Shown here piece after piece: positions 62,901 through 64,000 of a stretch of 64,000 bases of DNA. The stretch covers positions 25,508,523-25,572,522 of the forward strand of contig OY726578.1 in the NCBI GenBank assembly GCA_963383645.1, read 5' to 3'. Within the stretch, counting starts at the first letter, position 1. Each line of letters opens with the position of its first letter. The notes under the pieces are model-generated. The model saw only the letters and a program-made list of their open reading frames with translations. It had not been told where the DNA came from and ran no database searches. Position numbers and translations under genes: made by a program. This DNA is from Muscardinus avellanarius (Eukaryota > Chordata > Mammalia > Rodentia > Gliridae).

Positions 62901-63925
62901 CCTATCTCATTATTTATGAACTGGATCTGCTTGAAGACAAAACTTTTCTTGGGCAGGAGCCAAACCTACCTGTGGGCGTAGGGCCTGATCTGCCAGCAGC
63001 GTGGAGCCGCCCTGCCCGGCACCACAGGCCAGAGGCCCATGGCGCAGGGGATGCGTGCACAGGAGCCCTCTCCCGCCCTCTAGCCCTGGACAGCTGGCCT
63101 GCACACCTACCAGGCTGGACATGGCCGCTCTCGGGTACTTTTTGTTGCTATCTGTGGCGCTGTGGGTTGAACACAGGGCGCTTTGCGCCTGGCTACGTCA
63201 ACAGCCCTTTTTATATTTTGGAACAGTCCGCTGGTACCTCGTGCTGGCCTCAAATCTGCGACCCTCTTGTCTTAGCCTTCTAGGCAGTGGGGTCACGGGC
63301 ATGGGCTGTGACCCCCTGTATGCTGGGGTTCTTCTCTGCTCCCCTCTGCTCCTCAGGGCTGGGCCTGCACCCACCCTCCTCCTATGGCCGCCCCCTCCCT
63401 GTGTCGCAAGCACCCTTCCGCCATTAGGCAGACTGGCCAGCCCGCGTCACCAATGCCTCTGGTCACACTGCCTCAGTGCCACCTGACCTCCTCGTTCCCT
63501 GTCCCCCAGACTGCGGTGGCCACACTGGGGCCCTTCCGGACCTCACCAGGGCCTAGGTCTCTCGTCCACCCCTCCTGCCAATCCACGTCGCTGGAGGGCC
63601 TGAACGGCCCGGGGCCTCGGGCCTGGACGCTCTGCCGTCCCCGCTGCTCTCCTCCACGGGTGGCACTGCTGGGGACCAAGCAGCTCCCCGGGTCCCACAG
63701 GCGGCAGGGTGCCCTCATCAGGTGTGGGGCGGCCCACGCAGCCCCAGGCGCTCCAGCCTCACCTCTTCGCTGCCCTTCCCCGGTACGGCAAGCATCCAGC
63801 GCGGCCGGCCCTCAGCCAGGACAGAGCTCCTGCAGAAACCCGCGCTCTCCAGGCGCACGCAGTCCACCACGGCGTTCCGGCCCTCCGCCAGGTCCCACAG
63901 GCACAGCCGCAGGTCCCGGCCCTGA
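45953..63925 (-). CDS. GNB1L: GNB1L, WD40-repeat protein (3' four coding exons)
   Basis: Transcribed right to left. Exons 63763-63925, 61334-61432, 57224-57439 and 45953-46204 join in frame to encode the last 242 or so residues plus the TGA stop; the 5' exons lie beyond the window. Human GNB1L is 327 residues, so about residues 86-327 are here. The product is a cytoplasmic/nuclear WD40 beta-propeller without the G-gamma-binding features of true G-beta subunits. It is deleted in 22q11.2 deletion syndrome and reported as a co-chaperone stabilising PIKK kinases such as ATR (known for the family). WD-type blade ends visible: LCLWDL, VTLWDV, LAVWSL, VRVFHW and ISVWSL. All junctions are GT/AG and phases match. 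Gene order and convergence with TBX1 match the human locus. Confidence 0.95.
46298..46592 (+). mobile_element. B1-ID dimer and ID arm in GNB1L intron
   Basis: Dimer 46298-46490, ID arm 46535-46592; antisense to GNB1L. Confidence 0.83.
46810..48650 (+). mobile_element. Dense head-to-tail stack of plus-strand SINEs
   Basis: At least ten copies: 46810-46922, 46924-47056, 47060-47262, 47324-47452, 47466-47632 (cttccagg subfamily), ID 47653-47712, 47778-47983, ID 48020-48078, 48147-48340, 48378-48585, ID 48607-48648. Copies are joined through A-rich tails. Confidence 0.9.
48690..49265 (+). mobile_element. Probable LINE-1-derived segment and unique DNA
   Basis: aattttatatccagccaaac followed by acagacatttttgaacatgt (48752-48822) resembles mammalian LINE-1 sequence. 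The remainder to 49265 is non-SINE and unassigned. Confidence 0.5.
49276..49715 (+). mobile_element. Two B1-ID SINEs
   Basis: 49276-49475 and 49531-49715. Confidence 0.88.
49946..50345 (+). mobile_element. Two B1-ID SINEs
   Basis: 49946-50140 with A20 tail; 50162-50345, cttccagg subfamily, carrying gccagccgcgctggct. Confidence 0.9.
50346..50700. other. Non-SINE segment, possibly LINE-1 at its start
   Basis: ggatataagatcaacacata (50352-50371) is reminiscent of L1 ORF2; the rest is unique and unassigned. Confidence 0.35.
50705..51100 (+). mobile_element. Two B1-ID SINEs
   Basis: 50705-50887 and 50901-51100. Confidence 0.88.
51256..51415 (+). mobile_element. LINE-1 ORF2 fragment
   Basis: One frame reads RTDIIQTLFSDHNVIKLEF, matching the end of the L1 ORF2 endonuclease domain (SDH..IKLEL in human L1). 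Sense on +, with stop codons; a dead fragment. Confidence 0.8.
51652..51855 (-). mobile_element. B1-ID dimeric SINE
   Basis: The only clear minus-strand SINE among about 25 in the GNB1L intron 46.2-52.6 kb. Confidence 0.86.
51942..52572 (+). mobile_element. Plus-strand SINE cluster
   Basis: Dimer 51942-52122, (CA)n 52115-52157, B1 monomer 52158-52255, dimer 52267-52472, (AAAT)n to 52505, ID arm 52515-52572. Confidence 0.88.
52580..53115. other. GC-rich unique intronic sequence
   Basis: No gene or repeat recognised. Confidence 0.5.
53121..53490. mobile_element. Nested SINE group
   Basis: Plus B1 53121-53207, minus ID 53232-53275, minus B1 53283-53416, then a plus ID arm 53417-53490. Confidence 0.8.
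53495..55625. other. SINE-free GNB1L intron block
   Basis: 2.1 kb without SINEs. Two AT-rich islands stand out: 54095-54150 (with ctaaaaatac, a near-MEF2 word) and 54910-55010 (ttcaattcattagtagagta). The long frame at 54880-55728 has no recognisable domain. Confidence 0.5.
55630..56285. mobile_element. SINE cluster
   Basis: Minus ID remnants 55630-55672 and 55693-55735; plus dimers 55757-55920 and 55940-56158 (with a short internal duplication, ggaggctaagaccagaggat); minus B1 56190-56285. Confidence 0.83.
56290..57100. other. Unique GNB1L intron sequence
   Basis: No SINE; an AT-rich patch with gattaatcagttccttaccg at 56911-56930. No coding signal. Confidence 0.5.
57105..57205. promoter_or_regulatory. 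Candidate intronic element near GNB1L exon
   Basis: gattaattagc (57110-57120, homeodomain-type) and ctaaatattgtttcagccta (57150-57169) lie 20-120 bp into the intron beyond the 57224 exon end. Composition differs sharply from the GC-rich flanks. Confidence 0.3.
57224..57439 (-). CDS. GNB1L: GNB1L internal coding exon (216 bp)
   Basis: Seventy-two codons, phase 0 at both ends, acceptor tttccctgcag, donor ACCCTGCAG|gtcagt (minus strand). It encodes ADPSSRPLLLAGYEDGSVTL WDVSERKV, then CHEEPLMGLDFDSQKARG and SGSAGKALAVWSLDGQQTLQ. Two WD40 blades are visible, with GYEDGSV..LWDV and GSAGKALAVWSL. Confidence 0.95.
57696..57868 (-). mobile_element. B1-ID dimeric SINE
   Basis: Old minus-strand dimer, sense to GNB1L. 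Confidence 0.83.
58341..58462 (+). mobile_element. Fossil 7SL-derived monomer (FLAM-like)
   Basis: ctcaggaagctgaggtggga, ctccaggccagactgggcaa and tgcagtgagaccctgtctca keep the ancestral 7SL/Alu-monomer wording. Confidence 0.7.
58465..59050. other. GC-rich unique intronic sequence
   Basis: Nothing recognised. Confidence 0.5.
59060..59210 (+). mobile_element. B1-ID dimeric SINE
   Basis: Old copy with short linker attttta. Confidence 0.8.
59448..59570. promoter_or_regulatory. AT-rich intronic island, candidate regulatory element
   Basis: ggctctattaattaccttaa (59471-59490) and ggaatttttacatgattgag are non-repeat sequence inside GC-rich intron. Confidence 0.28.
59890..59961. repeat. (TG)n microsatellite
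   Basis: About 35 units with one TATG interruption. Confidence 0.97.
59962..60382. mobile_element. SINE cluster
   Basis: Minus ID 59962-60015, plus dimer 60055-60252, minus B1 60283-60382. Confidence 0.86.
60385..61330. other. Unique GNB1L intron sequence
   Basis: No repeat or gene recognised. Confidence 0.5.
61334..61432 (-). CDS. GNB1L: GNB1L internal coding exon (99 bp)
   Basis: Thirty-three codons, phase 0 at both ends, between acceptor cttgctgtcag and donor CCGTGGCAG|gtaagg (minus strand). It encodes VQILEMPSKTSVCTLKPEAG followed by AKLGMPMCLGPWQ. It is nearly identical to the human exon, which reads CLRLWQ where this copy has CLGPWQ. Confidence 0.94.
61435..62790. other. Unique GNB1L intron sequence
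   Basis: GC-rich, no SINE for about 1.3 kb; nothing recognised. Confidence 0.5.
62797..62960. promoter_or_regulatory. AT-rich intronic island, candidate conserved element
   Basis: About 160 bp of non-repeat AT-rich DNA (cctaattggcgatttaaatg, ctcattatttatgaactgga) bounded by GC-rich sequence on both sides. Confidence 0.3.
63150..63308 (-). mobile_element. Old B1-ID SINE
   Basis: gggttgaacacagggcgctt (ID) and a decayed B1 half ending gtcacgggcatg. Confidence 0.75.
63763..63925 (-). CDS. GNB1L: GNB1L internal coding exon
   Basis: On the minus strand the acceptor is ccgcttgtcag and the donor is AGCGAAGAG|gtgagg. It encodes (S)QGRDLRLCLWDLAEGRNAV, then VDCVRLESAGFCRSSVLAEG and RPRWMLAVPGKGSEE. 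This matches the human segment around SQGRDLKLCLWDLAEGRSAV. The first base completes a split Ser codon from the exon outside the window. Confidence 0.94.
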
Positions 63926-64000
63926 CTGACAAGCGGAGAAGCAGCCTGAGAAGCAGGCCCGGTGACGCCCACCTGGACCACACTGGCCTCAGTGGGGCCA

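Overview
This is vertebrate nuclear DNA from a rodent, most likely a squirrel-family (sciurid) species. The evidence is a very dense load of one dimeric SINE: a 7SL-derived B1 half, an A-rich linker, then a tRNA-Ala-derived ID half. That B1-ID arrangement is known from Sciuridae and relatives. Protein-coding content is limited to two recognisable spliced genes, TBX1 (+ strand) and the 3' part of GNB1L (- strand). They lie in the convergent order known from the 22q11.2/DiGeorge region of human and its rodent equivalents.

Layout. 1-29.5 kb: intergenic DNA upstream of TBX1, made of SINE clusters, microsatellites and GC-rich unique stretches; I see no gene. An unusual ~1.03 kb composite retroelement (98-bp GC-rich tandem repeats plus an A-tailed 3' region, perfect 15-bp target duplications) sits inside a SINE at 12179-13213. 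About 29.5-36.03 kb: CpG-rich TBX1 locus with eight coding exons, two plausible first-exon/start arrangements, minisatellites in introns, and a variant poly(A) region. 36-45.9 kb: intergenic DNA between the convergent 3' ends, with SINEs, an old MaLR LTR and a LINE-1 fragment. 45.95-64 kb: four GNB1L coding exons (the last 242 or so residues plus stop). The intron between the last two exons is packed with SINEs almost all antisense to GNB1L; the other introns are repeat-poor and hold several AT-rich islands that could be regulatory.

TBX1 encodes a T-box transcription factor of pharyngeal and cardiac outflow development. GNB1L encodes a WD40 beta-propeller protein. They are neighbours, not a pathway; what they share is a locus in which distal TBX1 control elements could lie in GNB1L introns. 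No bacterial-type system, CRISPR array, RNA gene cluster or complete autonomous transposon is present. The most unusual items are the SVA-like composite element, a TBX1 N-terminal reading-frame extension with an eh1 (Groucho-binding-type) motif that aligns with other Tbx1-subfamily proteins, and a second in-frame TBX1 start. SINE boundaries were read by eye and are approximate to about 5-10 bases.
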